A stretch of 64,000 nt of DNA from assembly GCF_000346485.2 (NCBI RefSeq), contig NZ_KQ976354.1:9630341-9694340 (forward strand). Reading direction: 5' to 3'. How positions within the stretch are numbered: the stretch's first letter is position 1; each line of letters opens with the position of its first letter. This DNA comes from Scytonema hofmannii PCC 7110 (GTDB lineage Bacteria > Cyanobacteriota > Cyanobacteriia > Cyanobacteriales > Nostocaceae). The translations under genes were made by a program, and so were the position numbers. Shown one piece after another: positions 15,826-26,452 of this stretch. Under the pieces are notes generated by a model that saw only the letters and a program-made list of their open reading frames with translations, did not search any database and was not told the origin of the DNA.

Positions 15826-17448
15826 ATGTCAAGTATAAATCAACCCTGGACGACCGTTGAGAGCATACTTAAAGCGATCGACAATGTCGATAATGGTAAG
15901 GAGCGCCAAAAGATTGGGATTCTTGGAGCTGGAATAGCTGGTGTAGCAGCAGCTTATGAATTAAAGAAGCGGGGTCACCAAGTGGAAATTTTGGAAGGCT
16001 CAGATCGAGTTGGAGGTCGAGTCTGGACACACCACTTCGATAACGGTCAATACGGCGAATATGGTGCTATGCGTATCCCAGGCAAGCACGACTATACCCG
16101 CCATTACATTAAAGAAACGAACCTTGAACTAGGTCGCTTCATCACTTCCAATCCTAAGGGTTTCTATGATGTTCGGGACACTATCACCCGCATCTTTGAA
16201 GCGATCGACAATCTCTATCCTCAATACAAAAACCTCCGTCCAAGCGACCTAGCGCTAGCCAGTGAAATCGGTGAAAATGGCTACCCAAAGGGAGTAGGTG
16301 CCATTTTAGATAATCTTCTTACCCCGATTGTGGAAGACCTTTCGCAGGAGGATAAGCTAGCCCTTTACAGTGGTCAACTGACTGACAAGCTAAAAAAACT
16401 TGATGCCAAAACTTTGCGCCACTTTCTCCATGAGGAGCGTCCTGAGCCTGACGGAGCGATGGAGCTGATTGGCTCTCTTACTTCCTTAGAAAATTTGTGG
16501 CAAGGCAGTCTCCTTGACGAGCTTCGATCGACGATTGCGGGTCACAGCAGCGGCTTGCAAGAGATTATCGGTGGCATGGATAGACTCCCCAATTGCCTCG
16601 CTGACAAGCAAATAAATACGAGGGGAACTGTTCGGGAGGATATCCAGTTTAGAACTGAAGTACGGGGCATCACCACCCAAGAAAACGAGGTGGAACTCAC
16701 AGCAGGTGAACAGCCGCTCCAGAGACACTACGACTACGTCCTTTGCACGATTCCCTTCTCAGTTCTCCGCCGTCTGGAGTTGAATGGCTTTAGCTCCGAA
16801 AAAATGCTCGCTATCCGCAACATTACTTATGCGTCCTCCACCAAGGTGCTGCTGTACTGCCAAGAACGATTCTGGGAGGACGAAAAGTACGACATTGTTG
16901 GCGGTGCGTCTATCTCCGACCGCATTAGCCGCCAGACCTACTATCCCTCTAACCACGTCGAGGACTACCGCAAACCATGGCCGGAGCAAGAGGAGGGTCG
17001 AGAATTTCAACCCGTGTCTCTACATGCAGCTTACTCTGATGCATTCTGCAAGCGAGACGAGGGGACTTCTGCCAAACAACCGGGGGTACTTTTGGGCAGC
17101 TATACCTGGGGCATGAACGCGCGTCGGCTGGGTGTGTTGAGTCAGAAAGAGCGGGCTCAGACGGTCATAAATTCTATCAGCAAATTCCATGAGGAAATTA
17201 CTAAACCAGGGCAAGTCATAGGTAACGCCTCCATGTTCTGGGATCAGAACAAGTGGAGTACTGGAGCCTTTACCCATTTCGATTCCTCAGATATTGATTG
17301 GTACTATCAAGCTGGACTCAAACCTGAGGGGCGGCTACACTTCGCGGGAGAACATCTGTCGCCTGCTCCAGGCTGGATTCAAGGAGCCTTAATATCCTCT
17401 CTGAGGGCTGTCCTAGAAATGGTCAAAAGTTTTCCAACTGCCTACTGA
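15826..17448 (+). CDS. flavin monoamine oxidase / L-amino-acid oxidase family protein
   Basis: A 540-residue FAD enzyme with a clear ribosome site (TAGGAGG). The dinucleotide-binding motif ILGAGIAGVAAAYELKKRG begins near residue 29, followed by the family's EGSDRVGGRVWTHHF and the C-terminal FAD motif LHFAGEHLSPAPGWIQGALI. The middle part (residues ~130-280) covers the substrate domain. The family oxidatively deaminates amines or amino acids, producing H2O2; the substrate cannot be read here. It sits between the two copies of a 125-bp repeat and shares a promoter-region element with the ATPase at 10.3 kb, so it may have been inserted into, or duplicated within, the cyclodehydratase locus. Its G+C appears higher than its neighbours' by eye. 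Confidence 0.9.
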   Translation: MSSINQPWTTVESILKAIDNVDNGKERQKIGILGAGIAGVAAAYELKKRGHQVEILEGSDRVGGRVWTHHFDNGQYGEYGAMRIPGKHDYTRHYIKETNLELGRFITSNPKGFYDVRDTITRIFEAIDNLYPQYKNLRPSDLALASEIGENGYPKGVGAILDNLLTPIVEDLSQEDKLALYSGQLTDKLKKLDAKTLRHFLHEERPEPDGAMELIGSLTSLENLWQGSLLDELRSTIAGHSSGLQEIIGGMDRLPNCLADKQINTRGTVREDIQFRTEVRGITTQENEVELTAGEQPLQRHYDYVLCTIPFSVLRRLELNGFSSEKMLAIRNITYASSTKVLLYCQERFWEDEKYDIVGGASISDRISRQTYYPSNHVEDYRKPWPEQEEGREFQPVSLHAAYSDAFCKRDEGTSAKQPGVLLGSYTWGMNARRLGVLSQKERAQTVINSISKFHEEITKPGQVIGNASMFWDQNKWSTGAFTHFDSSDIDWYYQAGLKPEGRLHFAGEHLSPAPGWIQGALISSLRAVLEMVKSFPTAY

Positions 17449-17486
17449 TTTTCATGCAAATTTCAGCGCTTTTCATTTCTTTTTCG

Positions 17487-17611
17487 ATGTGGATGTGAAG
17501 TTATCCCTACTTAGTGATGTTATTTTTCATGAGTTTTTCTATGAGTTCTGGGATAACTTTTATGAGTTTCAGAGACTGAGAGAAAAACTAATATCAAAGG
17601 TAATTCACTGC
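17487..17611 (+). repeat. 125-bp direct repeat, copy 2
   Basis: An ungapped copy (117 of 125 positions) of 15130-15254, offset by exactly 2357 bp. It carries the final Met-Trp-Met-stop codons of the cyclodehydratase although no such gene precedes it here. The internal 20-codon frame (17517-17579) is kept with three codon changes (Met to Ile, Ser to Thr, Arg to Met) and a TAA to TGA stop. Confidence 0.9.
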
Positions 17612-17750
17612 TTTTGGGATATTCCCGACGCAACCTTTGAATTTTAGCGATCGCCAATAAGTCAGGATGTAATCGCTTAATTTGTGTAGGCTCAATGCGA
17701 TCGTATCCTGACTGACCCAATCAACAATTATTTGTCAGTAGGAGTACAAA

Positions 17751-17933
17751 ATGTCCGAACGGATCGGCGACATCGGTTATAAGCTCTACAGTACGGGTTG
17801 GAAAAATGGGTTACATCCCCATCTGACACCAATTCAGCACTGGTTACTCAGTATTTTTCTGCGCTACCGTCAAGGCTATGCAGAAAGCTTGAAATGGGTC
17901 AAAGAATATCACGTTGAGAAGAGCGCCAAATAA
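17751..17933 (+). CDS. small unknown protein (60 residues)
   Basis: The ATG is preceded by TAGGAG at 7 bp, a good ribosome site, and the composition is protein-like: aromatic-rich and amphipathic (GDIGYKLYSTGWKNGLHPH, then TPIQHWLLSIFLRYRQGYA and a WVKEYHVEKSAK end). I do not recognise it. It lies between the amine oxidase and the amidohydrolase on the same strand and could belong to the same locus. It lacks the Cys/Ser/Thr-rich C-terminal core expected of a cyclodehydratase substrate. It may be a complete small protein or the start of a gene broken before the 18-kb remnant. Confidence 0.5.
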   Translation: MSERIGDIGYKLYSTGWKNGLHPHLTPIQHWLLSIFLRYRQGYAESLKWVKEYHVEKSAK

Positions 17934-18004
17934 CGATTAGAGCCTCTCATCCTGAAATAATTAAATATTAGCGTTGTTCTTCCTACATCGTCACAAAGGA
18001 TTAA

Positions 18005-18190
18005 CGCACATCCGATCGAGTTGTACAAGCATGGGTGAAAAGCCCTGAACAGCGCCGCAATATTCTCACTCCTGGATTACGAAACGAATCTGCTGGAAAA
18101 ATTGATGATTTTAATAATTTTTTATCAGATATAAATAATGCTTTAAAAATTGTTGGTAGTACCATCAAGGCTATTTCACCGCTTATTTGA
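18005..18190 (+). pseudogene. gene remnant without start codon (possible CAP-domain-like end)
   Basis: After an in-frame TAA at 18002, 61 codons stay open to TGA at 18188-18190 with no usable start. The translation includes VVQAWVKSPEQRRNILTPG, which resembles the W-x-x-SP-x-HR-x-NIL signature of CAP/SCP proteins, then a helical tail ending KIVGSTIKAISPLI. The signature His is Gln here. It is probably the 3' relic of a decayed gene; identity is tentative. Confidence 0.3.
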
Positions 18191-18319
18191 TAAAAATAGG
18201 GCTTACGCGACTGACACGAAAAACTGTAAGATGTGTGAAGCTACGAAAAAATTTCAGCGTAGTCATCAGACTTGTAGCGTTAGGCACCGACTTCCAATTC
18301 CGAGCCAGATTGATTACAG

Positions 18320-19411
18320 ATGATGCTAAATGGATATTCGATTATTGATGCGGATTCCCACGTTATTGAACCTCCCAGTATGTGGGCTGAGTATCTCGAA
18401 CCAGAATTTAAACAGTTTGCCCCTTCAGCAGAAATGAAAATTCAAGGGGAAGACATTGTAAAAAAAGTCTCTAGGCAAGTTCGAGATAAGGCGAATAAGC
18501 AGATGATGGAAGCTCACCCCAATGCTTATTTCCAAGGCTACAATGTCAAGTCTCATCTTCAAGAAATGGTGCAGATGGGGATCGATCTGGCATTCCTTTA
18601 TCCAACTTATGGATTGTGGCTTTGGGCGATCGATACTATGCAACCGGAAGTTGCTGGCGCTTTTACCCGCGCCTATAACAATTGGTTAAAAGACTTTTGC
18701 AGCTACGATCCAGATAAGTTGAAGGGGGTAGGAGCAATTAATCTGCACGCGCCAGAGTCAATGGTGTATGAATTGCATAGAATTGTCGATTTTGGCTGGA
18801 AAGCGGTGTTTTTACGCCCTAACCCCGTCAAAGGAAGACTATTGAGTGACTCTGCTTACGAGCCATTTTGGACAGAATGCGAGCGACTAGGTATAGCAGT
18901 AGGCATTCATGAAGGGACTCACAGTCGTTTGCCAACTACAGGTACAGAAAGGTTTAACACTCGTTTTGCTACCCACGCTTGCTCTCATCCGATGGAACAG
19001 ATGATGGCTTTATTAGCGTTGATTGAAGGAGGGGTATTAGAACATCATCCAAAACTTAAAGTGGCTTTTCTGGAGTCCGGTTGTGGCTGGCTTTCCTATT
19101 GGCTGTGGCGACTAGATGAAGAATACGAAAATTTACATTGGGAGGATAAAATTCATGATCATGTCAAAATCAAGCCATCAGAGTATTTTCGTCGCCAGTG
19201 TTTTATTGCCATTGAGCCTTCAGAACCTTATTTGGCTCAGGTGATTGAATACATTGGCACGGACAACTTAATTTTTGGTTCGGACTATCCCCATATGGAT
19301 CATAAGCCGAACATCGTTGCAGAAATGGTAAAGCTTGAGGAAAAATTATCGAAAGAAACTGTGCAAAAGATTCTTTGGGATAATCCTCGCCGCTTTTACA
19401 ATTTGTCTTGA
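18320..19411 (+). CDS. amidohydrolase family protein (Amidohydro_2, decarboxylase-like)
   Basis: A 363-residue TIM-barrel metal enzyme. The N-terminal YSIIDADSHVIEPPSMWAEY corresponds to the first metal-ligand strand (D-x-D-x-H in this subgroup), VGIHEGTHSR carries the middle His, and LIFGSDYPHMDHKP holds the late Asp ligand. The closest recognisable subgroup is the ACMSD/isoorotate-decarboxylase-like set often annotated as amidohydrolase 2, whose members hydrolyse or decarboxylate small ring compounds. The next gene starts 28 bp later, so the two form an operon; both may belong to the modified-peptide locus. The substrate is unknown. Confidence 0.87.
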   Translation: MMLNGYSIIDADSHVIEPPSMWAEYLEPEFKQFAPSAEMKIQGEDIVKKVSRQVRDKANKQMMEAHPNAYFQGYNVKSHLQEMVQMGIDLAFLYPTYGLWLWAIDTMQPEVAGAFTRAYNNWLKDFCSYDPDKLKGVGAINLHAPESMVYELHRIVDFGWKAVFLRPNPVKGRLLSDSAYEPFWTECERLGIAVGIHEGTHSRLPTTGTERFNTRFATHACSHPMEQMMALLALIEGGVLEHHPKLKVAFLESGCGWLSYWLWRLDEEYENLHWEDKIHDHVKIKPSEYFRRQCFIAIEPSEPYLAQVIEYIGTDNLIFGSDYPHMDHKPNIVAEMVKLEEKLSKETVQKILWDNPRRFYNLS

Positions 19412-19439
19412 ATTACAGATTATATAGGAGGAAACGACA

Positions 19440-20537
19440 ATGAGCAAACCACCAGATCAAATAAAGCCAGGACAGCAGTATGAAAACACTACCTATTACC
19501 AGATACTATTTGTAGAACCTTCTAAGGAAGAAAACAAGAGAGAAAGTCTAAATTTAACTACAAGTATATTGGCGAAAACAAGAGGTTCTGTCTCTCAAAA
19601 TGAGCAAATCTCTGAAAATGCCCAAATGCAAAACGCTCACCCAAGTAGTTTTGACAATTTTGAACTTGATCGAGAGACAATAGAAAAGCTGAAAGATTAT
19701 CCCAGACAAGGAGATGAACACAAGCTATCTTCATATTTGCCCTCACCAGGAGTCATTTTCCCAGATGGTTTTATGAAGGCATTATCTGACCCTGAATCTC
19801 AAAAAATTGAACAAACTGAGCTAGGTAATTTTTATCAGCCGATACGAAGCATACTATATAGTCGCAAAATATCGCAGCTGATTGCTAAAACTTGGTGGTC
19901 TTATTTGGAAGCAAAAGAAAAGGGCTTATGGTGTGAGTTTACTGCTGGGAAATGGGATAACATTATTAAATCTAAGGATGTAAATGGTTTCTACATTTTA
20001 GATGGTCTCATAGCTAGAGAAATTTTTCTTTTTGGTGGGGGAAACCCTCCTAACAATCCCTACTCTGAAGCTGACACGATTTACCTTCGACAACTTACAA
20101 GAGAACCTGTAGAACAAGCAAGATTTCTTATTTTACCTAGCAGCAAATCTTGGCAGGGAATTTCTTTAGCTCTCTTATTGGCTGGACAAGCTTATTACAA
20201 AATAGAAGATAAATACCACCAAATTTCCCAACCTATTCTCAGTACAGGTGAAATAGTTTCTAAGTATAGTCTAGAGGTAGATTGGAATAGGTTTAATGGT
20301 GATATCAAAGAGATTATTATTAGCCAGGAAAAACCCTGGGTAGCTTACCATACTGTTATCCCCTATCCTCCCATACCTGATGATGCCGATCAAAAGAATA
20401 TTGGAAAATGGGCAAACGCAGAAGATGATGGTGGAGAGCTTCCTTTTTACGTAAAGACAGAAGACAAAAAGGATTATTTAATAGATGTGGACTATTTAAG
20501 GTCTCCCTATCCCTATATTCCCCTCAGTTGTAGTTAA
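19440..20537 (+). CDS. unknown protein co-transcribed with the amidohydrolase
   Basis: A 365-residue soluble protein with a very good ribosome site (ATAGGAGG, 9 bp). I do not recognise a family. Visible features: a low-complexity N-terminus (~1-70), a mixed alpha/beta core with an FLFGGGNPPNNPYS loop at about 200, a hydrophobic helix GISLALLLAGQAYY (~240) and a Pro/Tyr-rich end (VIPYPPIPDD and DYLRSPYPYIPLS). There is no signal peptide or membrane helix of export type. It follows the amidohydrolase by 28 bp and is closed by a terminator-like hairpin, so it is the last gene of that operon. Confidence 0.6.
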   Translation: MSKPPDQIKPGQQYENTTYYQILFVEPSKEENKRESLNLTTSILAKTRGSVSQNEQISENAQMQNAHPSSFDNFELDRETIEKLKDYPRQGDEHKLSSYLPSPGVIFPDGFMKALSDPESQKIEQTELGNFYQPIRSILYSRKISQLIAKTWWSYLEAKEKGLWCEFTAGKWDNIIKSKDVNGFYILDGLIAREIFLFGGGNPPNNPYSEADTIYLRQLTREPVEQARFLILPSSKSWQGISLALLLAGQAYYKIEDKYHQISQPILSTGEIVSKYSLEVDWNRFNGDIKEIIISQEKPWVAYHTVIPYPPIPDDADQKNIGKWANAEDDGGELPFYVKTEDKKDYLIDVDYLRSPYPYIPLSCS

Positions 20538-20597
20538 TTTTAAAAGTCACTCCTTGAAAATAGTTTGTAGCTTAGAATGTAGGCACAATGATAAAAT

Positions 20598-20632
20598 CCT
20601 GGAAAGCCTGTATAAAAGGATTCCAGGTTTTT
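20598..20632 (+). terminator. possible rho-independent terminator
   Basis: CCTGGAA (20598-20604) pairs with TTCCAGG (20621-20627), with a 16-base loop, and is followed at once by five T. It lies 60 bp after the unknown gene's stop and 10 bp before the kinase start, so it would separate the two transcripts; it might also form in the kinase leader. Confidence 0.45.
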
Positions 20633-20642
20633 CAAGCTTCTT

Positions 20643-23600
20643 ATGGAACGGCAACCAGACAAGATTAAAACAGACTATCAGATTATTCAGAAAATCTACG
20701 AAAGTGCTAATTCATTAGTCTATCGAGCGATTCTCAAGCCTGATAATCAACCAGTTATTTTAAAGATTCTTAAGGAAAACTACCCTACTCCCTCAGAATT
20801 GACTCGATACAAGCAGGAATATGAAGTCACCCGCTCCTTAAATACTGATGGAGTTATTAAAGCATACAATTTGCAGCGATATGAAAATAGTCTAGTCATG
20901 TTTTTAGAAGACTTTGGCGGTGAATCTTTAAAATTGTTAATGCCCGAACGCCAATTTACTCTCAAAGAATTTCTCTCTATTGCCATCAAAACCACTGAGA
21001 GTTTGGCGGCTATTCACGCTGCCAATATCATCCACAAAGACATTAACCCCTCTAATATTGTCTATAATCCAGAAACCGAACAACTCAAAATCATTGACTT
21101 CGGCATTTCCACTCGTTTATCGCGAGAAAATCAGACAGTTGGCAATATTGAGCGTTTAGAAGGAACTTTAGCTTATATTGCTCCAGAGCAAACTGGAAGA
21201 ATGAATCGAGGAATAGATTACCGCAGCGATTTTTATTCCTTGGGTGCTACCTTCTACGAATTGCTGACTAATCAACTACCTTTTGCAACCACTGACTCTA
21301 TAGAATTAGTTCATTGTCATATTGCTCAACAACCTGTTCCCCCACATGAACTTGTAGAAACGTTAAATTCAACGTCTCAACCAATACCTAAAGCCGTTTC
21401 AGACATTGTGATGAAATTGTTGGCAAAAACCCCAGAAGAACGATACCAAAGTGCTTGGGGAATCAAAGCCGACTTGGAAACCTGTCGCGAGCGCTTAGAG
21501 AGTTTAGGGCAAATTGACGAGTTTTGTTTAGCAACTCAGGATATTTGCGCTCGCTTTGTTATTCCTGAAAAACTTTATGGTAGGGAAAAAGAAGTTACTC
21601 AACTACTAACTACTTTTGAGCGAGTCAGTCAAGGCAGCAGTGAGATAATGCTGGTTTCTGGTTATTCAGGAATTGGCAAATCTGCCTTGATTAATGAAGT
21701 TCATAAACCAATATTACGCCAGCGAGGATACTTTATTAGCGGAAAATTCGATCAGTTGCAGCGAGATATTCCTTATGCGGCGATCACTTTAGCATTTCAA
21801 AACTTAATACGGCAGTTACTTACCGAATCTGAAGCAGCACTACAAACTTGGAAACGAGAACTTTTAATAGCCTTGAATCCTAATGCTCAGGTTATCATTG
21901 ATGTAATTCCTGAATTGGAGCAGATTATTGGTAAACAGCCGCTCGTTGAACAATTAGGAGCAACTGAAGCTCAAAATCGATTTAATTTATTTTTTAAAAG
22001 ATTTATTCGCGTTTTCACTAAAAAAGAACACCCTTTAGTTATCTTCCTGGACGATCTACAGTGGGCAGATTTAGCATCTTTGAAGTTAATCGATCTATTA
22101 ATAACCGATTCTGATAGCAAATATTTATTAATAGTCGGAGCCTATCGAGATAATGAAGTTGATGCAACTCATCCTTTGATGCAAACCTTAGAGCAAATTG
22201 AAAAAGAAGCTGCTAGGATCAATAATATCTTGCTGCAACCATTAGGAATCGAATATATCAATCAATTAATTGCCGATACTTTAAATTGCTCTATAGAAAA
22301 GTCAAAATATTTAGCATATTTAGTAACCAATAAAACTCAAGGAAACCCTTTTTTCTTAACTCAATTAATGCAATCTCTATACAGAAAAAATCTTTTGTCA
22401 TTTGACCATAATCAAAATATTTGGCACTGGAAATTTGAGGAAATTGAAAGAAGAGAAATCACTGATAATGTAGTTGATTTAACTATCGATAAGATTACTA
22501 AACTAGAGGAAAAGAGTCAGAAAGTTTTGCAATTAGCTGCCTGTATTGGCAATCAATTTAATTTAGAAGTTCTTTCTGTTGTCAATAATAAATCTCAAAT
22601 AACTACAGCTAGAGAACTTCAGCCAGCATTAGAGGTAAGTTTAATTTTACCTCTAAGTAATGACTATAAAATACCTCTGCTTTGGAATCAGGAAGAAATA
22701 TCAAAAAATACTTCAGAAATATCCGATGCTTTTATTCCCAAAATTCCTAAGTATATTCCCTATCAATTTTTGCACGACCGAGTTCAACAAGCAGCCTATG
22801 CTTTAATTCCAGAAGACGAGAAAAAATTAGTTCATTTACAAGTAGGTCGTCTGCTTCTAAAAAATATTCAAGAAGATAAGTTAGAGGAAAATATCTTTGC
22901 TACTGTCAATCATTTAAATGAAGGATATGAGTTAATTATCGATCAATTTGAAAGAGATAGTTTAGCTAAATTAAATCTTCAAGCTGGTAAAAAAGCAAAA
23001 GCATCAACAGCTTATCAAACCTCTCTAAGATATTTAGAAATGGGGTTAGGTTTATTATCTCCAAATAGTTGGGAGAATCAATATAAATTAACTTTGGAAA
23101 TCCATGAAGAAACTTTAGAATTGCTCTACTTAAATACTAAATTAGCTCAAATTGAAAACTTTTCTGAAATTATCATCAAACAAGCTAAACTCAATCTTGA
23201 TAAAGTCAGAGCTTATCAAATAAAAATATTATATTATTATAGTATATTTCAGAGTCAGAAAGCAATAAATACTGCTCTAGAAATTTTACCAGAATTAGGA
23301 ATAAATCTCTCTACTCAAGCTATTGACATAAATACAAAAATTGAACAGCTACAGAAATATATTAAATTACTATTGAAAAATAAACGCATTAAAGATATAG
23401 CTAATCTTCCTGCAATAATCGAGCCACAGAAACTATCAGCTATACAAATATTGCAGCAGATTATATCAGCTACACATACAACAAATTTTTCATTATTTGT
23501 TTGGGTAATATTAACTCTAGTTGACTTCTGTATAAAATATGGAAATTCTCCTCAAGCTGCTAGCATATATGTTACTTATGGAATGCTTTTGTGTGGAAAC

Positions 23601-26438
23601 AAAAGAGACATTCTTCAAGGATATGAGTTTGGCAAAATATCTCTGAAGTTACTAGAAAAAATTAATAATACTAAATCAAAAGCTTTTGTTGTGCAAATGT
23701 ATTACGGGCAAGTATGGCACTGGAAAGAATATCTTAAAGATAAAGTGGCGCAACAAACATTACTAAATGGTTTTCAGAAAGGGATAGATACAGGAGAGTA
23801 TGAGTATGCTTCTTATGCAGTTATCAACTATTGCTTAATCAAGTTTTTAAGAGGAGAAGATTTAGAAGAAGTTACTCTTTGTTACAAAAAATACACTAAC
23901 TCAATTGAAAAATTGAAACAAGAGTTTTGTTTTTATAATATAAAAATTTTTTATAATCTGACAAGATTATTATTACAGAAAAATCATAACATTCCAATTA
24001 TAATTGGTAACTCTCAACAACAAGAAAATCAATACTTAAAAGAATGGAAAAATCAAAATAATGAATGGTTGCTATTATTTATCTATTTTTCTAAGACAGT
24101 TTACTGTTATCTTTTAAAAGATTATTGTAATGCTTTTAATAATGCCATTAAAGCAGAAAAGTATAAAAATGGTACGGCTGCATATCTAACTACACCGCAA
24201 CACAATTTCTACTCTTCTCTTTCCTTTCTTGCTCACTATCATAATTGCAACCTAGAACAACAAAAAAACATTATAGAAAAAGTAGAAAAAAATCAGGATG
24301 ATATGAAAATATGGGCTGGTCATTGCCCCGCAAATTTTCAAAATAAATATGATTTAGTAGAAGCAGAGAAAGCGCGAGCATTGGCAGAAAATTGGCAAGC
24401 TCAAGAACTTTATGAAAAAGCAATTCAAGGTGCTAAAAAATCTGAATTTATCCACGAAGAAGCCATAGCTTACGAACGCGCAGCAGAATTTTATTTCTCT
24501 CTAAGTAGAGAAGAAATAGGGAAACTATACTTAAGAAATGCCTATCATTGTTATTCTTGTTGGGGCGCAAAAGCCAAAGTTCAAGCCTTAGAATTGGAGT
24601 ATCCACAGTTTCTCATGGATATAAACGACAGAAAAGAAAACCAAAGCATTAATACAACTGAATCTACTGCTAGTACAAATCCCCAAGCCCTCGATATCGT
24701 CACAGTTACCAAAGCCTCTCAAATATTAGCTAGCGAAATTAAACTCGACCAACTGCTGGCTAAGTTAATGAAAATTGTAATTGAAAATGGCGGTGCTCAA
24801 AAAGGCTTTTTGATATTGGAAAAAAATCAGAGATGGGCGATCGCAGCTGAAGGGACAGTAGATTCTGATGACGTGTCTCTACTACAATCGCTTCCCATTG
24901 ACTCTGTAAATGGCGACAAGCAGACACCTATCCTACCAGTTGCGATCGTTAACTATGTTGTCCGTACTCAAGAAAATGTAGTTCTTAATAATGCTACCGA
25001 AGAAGAACGGTTTATCCGCGATCCCTACATCGTCGCCACTCAACCAAAATCGATTCTCTGTACTCCTTTGTTACATCAAGGCAAAACAAGTGGTATTTTA
25101 TATTTAGAAAACAATTTAACCACAAATGCATTTACCAGCGATCGCATTGAAGTTTTAAGAATTCTTTCTGCTCAAGCTGCTATCTCCATTGAAAATGCCC
25201 GTCTCTACGGACAGTTAGAAGATTATAACCGAAATCTAGAGCTGAGAGTAGAACAGCGCACTCAAGAACTCTCACAAACCCTAGAAGTTCTCAAAGCTAC
25301 CCAAGCCGAACTGCTCTTTGAAAACGAGTTACTTAAAAGTGCCGAACAACCCTCTACCTTTGACTATCAAGTGGGAGGAAGTTTGCCGATGGATGCTCCC
25401 ACTTATGTTGTGCGCTCAGCAGACCGTTATCTTTACAAAGCGTTGAAGCGCGGGGAGTTTTGTTACATTCTCAATCCTCGGCAGATGGGCAAGTCAAGCC
25501 TGATGGTACGCATGATACACCATCTCCAGCATGAGGGATGTAGCTGCGGGGCGATCGACCTGACCCGCATTGGTAGCGAAAACATCACGCCTGACCAATG
25601 GTACAAAGGCTTGACAGTAGAGCTATGGCGAAGTTTTGGTTTACTAAGAAAGGTTAATCTAAAAACTTGGTGGCAAGAGCAAGGAGATATTTCTCCGGTT
25701 CAGAGGTTGAGTCAATTTATTGAAGAAGTTTTGCTAGTTGAAGTTGCTCAAAATGATGACACTATCTCTAAAAACCTGATAATTTTTATCGATGAAATTG
25801 ACAATGTCTTGGGCTTGAATTTCCCAGTTAATGACTTTTTTGCTCTGATTCGCTCCTGCTATAATCAGCGCAGCATTAATCCAGAGTATCGATGTTTAAC
25901 CTTTGCTCTTTTTGGAGTCGTTACCCCTAGCGACTTAATTACTGACCACCAAAGAACGCCCTTTAACATCGGTCAGACCATTCAATTGGAAGGCTTTAAA
26001 GAGCATGAAGCGCAACCTTTACTTCAGGGATTGGCTGAGAAAGTGAGTAATCCTCAAACACTCTTAAAAGAAGTGTTAGCCTGGACTAGTGGTCAGCCTT
26101 TTTTGACCCAAAAGCTCTGTAGACTTATCCGCAATTCTTCATCTCCTATCCCTACCAACAGAGAAGCCGAATGGATTGAAAATTTAGTGCGAACTCAGGT
26201 AATAGAGAATTGGGAATCACAGGATGAACCAGAACATTTTAGAACCATTCGCGATCGCCTCCTCAATAGCAAACAATCCGTTCGGCTACTAGAACTCTAT
26301 CGACAAATTTTGCATCAAGGAGAGATTGTTGCAGTTGATAGTTCAGAGGAAAGAGAATTGCTTTTGTCGGGGCTAGTAGTCAAGCAACAGGGAACTTTGA
26401 GAGTCCAGAACCGTATTTATGAATCGATCTTTGTTTGA
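20643..26438 (+). CDS. giant Ser/Thr kinase - AAA_16 ATPase - GAF protein with C-terminal AAA-like domain
   Basis: 1931 residues. Kinase domain ~10-270: no clear Gly-rich loop ([12 protein letters not shown]), Lys in VILKIL, catalytic HKDINPSN (~131) and DFG (~153). Then an AAA_16 ATPase (~310-560; Walker [11 protein letters not shown], Walker [12 protein letters not shown]), a long helical TPR-like region (~640-1330), a GAF domain (~1355-1520) and a short coiled coil ([18 protein letters not shown]). In the usual cyanobacterial architecture a histidine kinase follows the coiled coil. Here an AAA-like (AAA_35) domain does instead (~1570-1890; [30 protein letters not shown]). It probably senses a ligand via GAF and signals through phosphorylation and ATPase-driven oligomerisation, but targets are unknown. 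A lower-G+C helical middle contrasts with both ends. Confidence 0.9.
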   Translation: MERQPDKIKTDYQIIQKIYESANSLVYRAILKPDNQPVILKILKENYPTPSELTRYKQEYEVTRSLNTDGVIKAYNLQRYENSLVMFLEDFGGESLKLLMPERQFTLKEFLSIAIKTTESLAAIHAANIIHKDINPSNIVYNPETEQLKIIDFGISTRLSRENQTVGNIERLEGTLAYIAPEQTGRMNRGIDYRSDFYSLGATFYELLTNQLPFATTDSIELVHCHIAQQPVPPHELVETLNSTSQPIPKAVSDIVMKLLAKTPEERYQSAWGIKADLETCRERLESLGQIDEFCLATQDICARFVIPEKLYGREKEVTQLLTTFERVSQGSSEIMLVSGYSGIGKSALINEVHKPILRQRGYFISGKFDQLQRDIPYAAITLAFQNLIRQLLTESEAALQTWKRELLIALNPNAQVIIDVIPELEQIIGKQPLVEQLGATEAQNRFNLFFKRFIRVFTKKEHPLVIFLDDLQWADLASLKLIDLLITDSDSKYLLIVGAYRDNEVDATHPLMQTLEQIEKEAARINNILLQPLGIEYINQLIADTLNCSIEKSKYLAYLVTNKTQGNPFFLTQLMQSLYRKNLLSFDHNQNIWHWKFEEIERREITDNVVDLTIDKITKLEEKSQKVLQLAACIGNQFNLEVLSVVNNKSQITTARELQPALEVSLILPLSNDYKIPLLWNQEEISKNTSEISDAFIPKIPKYIPYQFLHDRVQQAAYALIPEDEKKLVHLQVGRLLLKNIQEDKLEENIFATVNHLNEGYELIIDQFERDSLAKLNLQAGKKAKASTAYQTSLRYLEMGLGLLSPNSWENQYKLTLEIHEETLELLYLNTKLAQIENFSEIIIKQAKLNLDKVRAYQIKILYYYSIFQSQKAINTALEILPELGINLSTQAIDINTKIEQLQKYIKLLLKNKRIKDIANLPAIIEPQKLSAIQILQQIISATHTTNFSLFVWVILTLVDFCIKYGNSPQAASIYVTYGMLLCGNKRDILQGYEFGKISLKLLEKINNTKSKAFVVQMYYGQVWHWKEYLKDKVAQQTLLNGFQKGIDTGEYEYASYAVINYCLIKFLRGEDLEEVTLCYKKYTNSIEKLKQEFCFYNIKIFYNLTRLLLQKNHNIPIIIGNSQQQENQYLKEWKNQNNEWLLLFIYFSKTVYCYLLKDYCNAFNNAIKAEKYKNGTAAYLTTPQHNFYSSLSFLAHYHNCNLEQQKNIIEKVEKNQDDMKIWAGHCPANFQNKYDLVEAEKARALAENWQAQELYEKAIQGAKKSEFIHEEAIAYERAAEFYFSLSREEIGKLYLRNAYHCYSCWGAKAKVQALELEYPQFLMDINDRKENQSINTTESTASTNPQALDIVTVTKASQILASEIKLDQLLAKLMKIVIENGGAQKGFLILEKNQRWAIAAEGTVDSDDVSLLQSLPIDSVNGDKQTPILPVAIVNYVVRTQENVVLNNATEEERFIRDPYIVATQPKSILCTPLLHQGKTSGILYLENNLTTNAFTSDRIEVLRILSAQAAISIENARLYGQLEDYNRNLELRVEQRTQELSQTLEVLKATQAELLFENELLKSAEQPSTFDYQVGGSLPMDAPTYVVRSADRYLYKALKRGEFCYILNPRQMGKSSLMVRMIHHLQHEGCSCGAIDLTRIGSENITPDQWYKGLTVELWRSFGLLRKVNLKTWWQEQGDISPVQRLSQFIEEVLLVEVAQNDDTISKNLIIFIDEIDNVLGLNFPVNDFFALIRSCYNQRSINPEYRCLTFALFGVVTPSDLITDHQRTPFNIGQTIQLEGFKEHEAQPLLQGLAEKVSNPQTLLKEVLAWTSGQPFLTQKLCRLIRNSSSPIPTNREAEWIENLVRTQVIENWESQDEPEHFRTIRDRLLNSKQSVRLLELYRQILHQGEIVAVDSSEERELLLSGLVVKQQGTLRVQNRIYESIFV

Positions 26439-26452
26439 TTTACTATGCGGCA

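Noticed and set aside
17520-17720. 66-codon minus-strand frame
   Set aside because: Half of it is the reverse of the 125-bp repeat; the other half (RLHPDLLAIAKIQRLRREYP) hints at a transposase-like relic but is too short to name.
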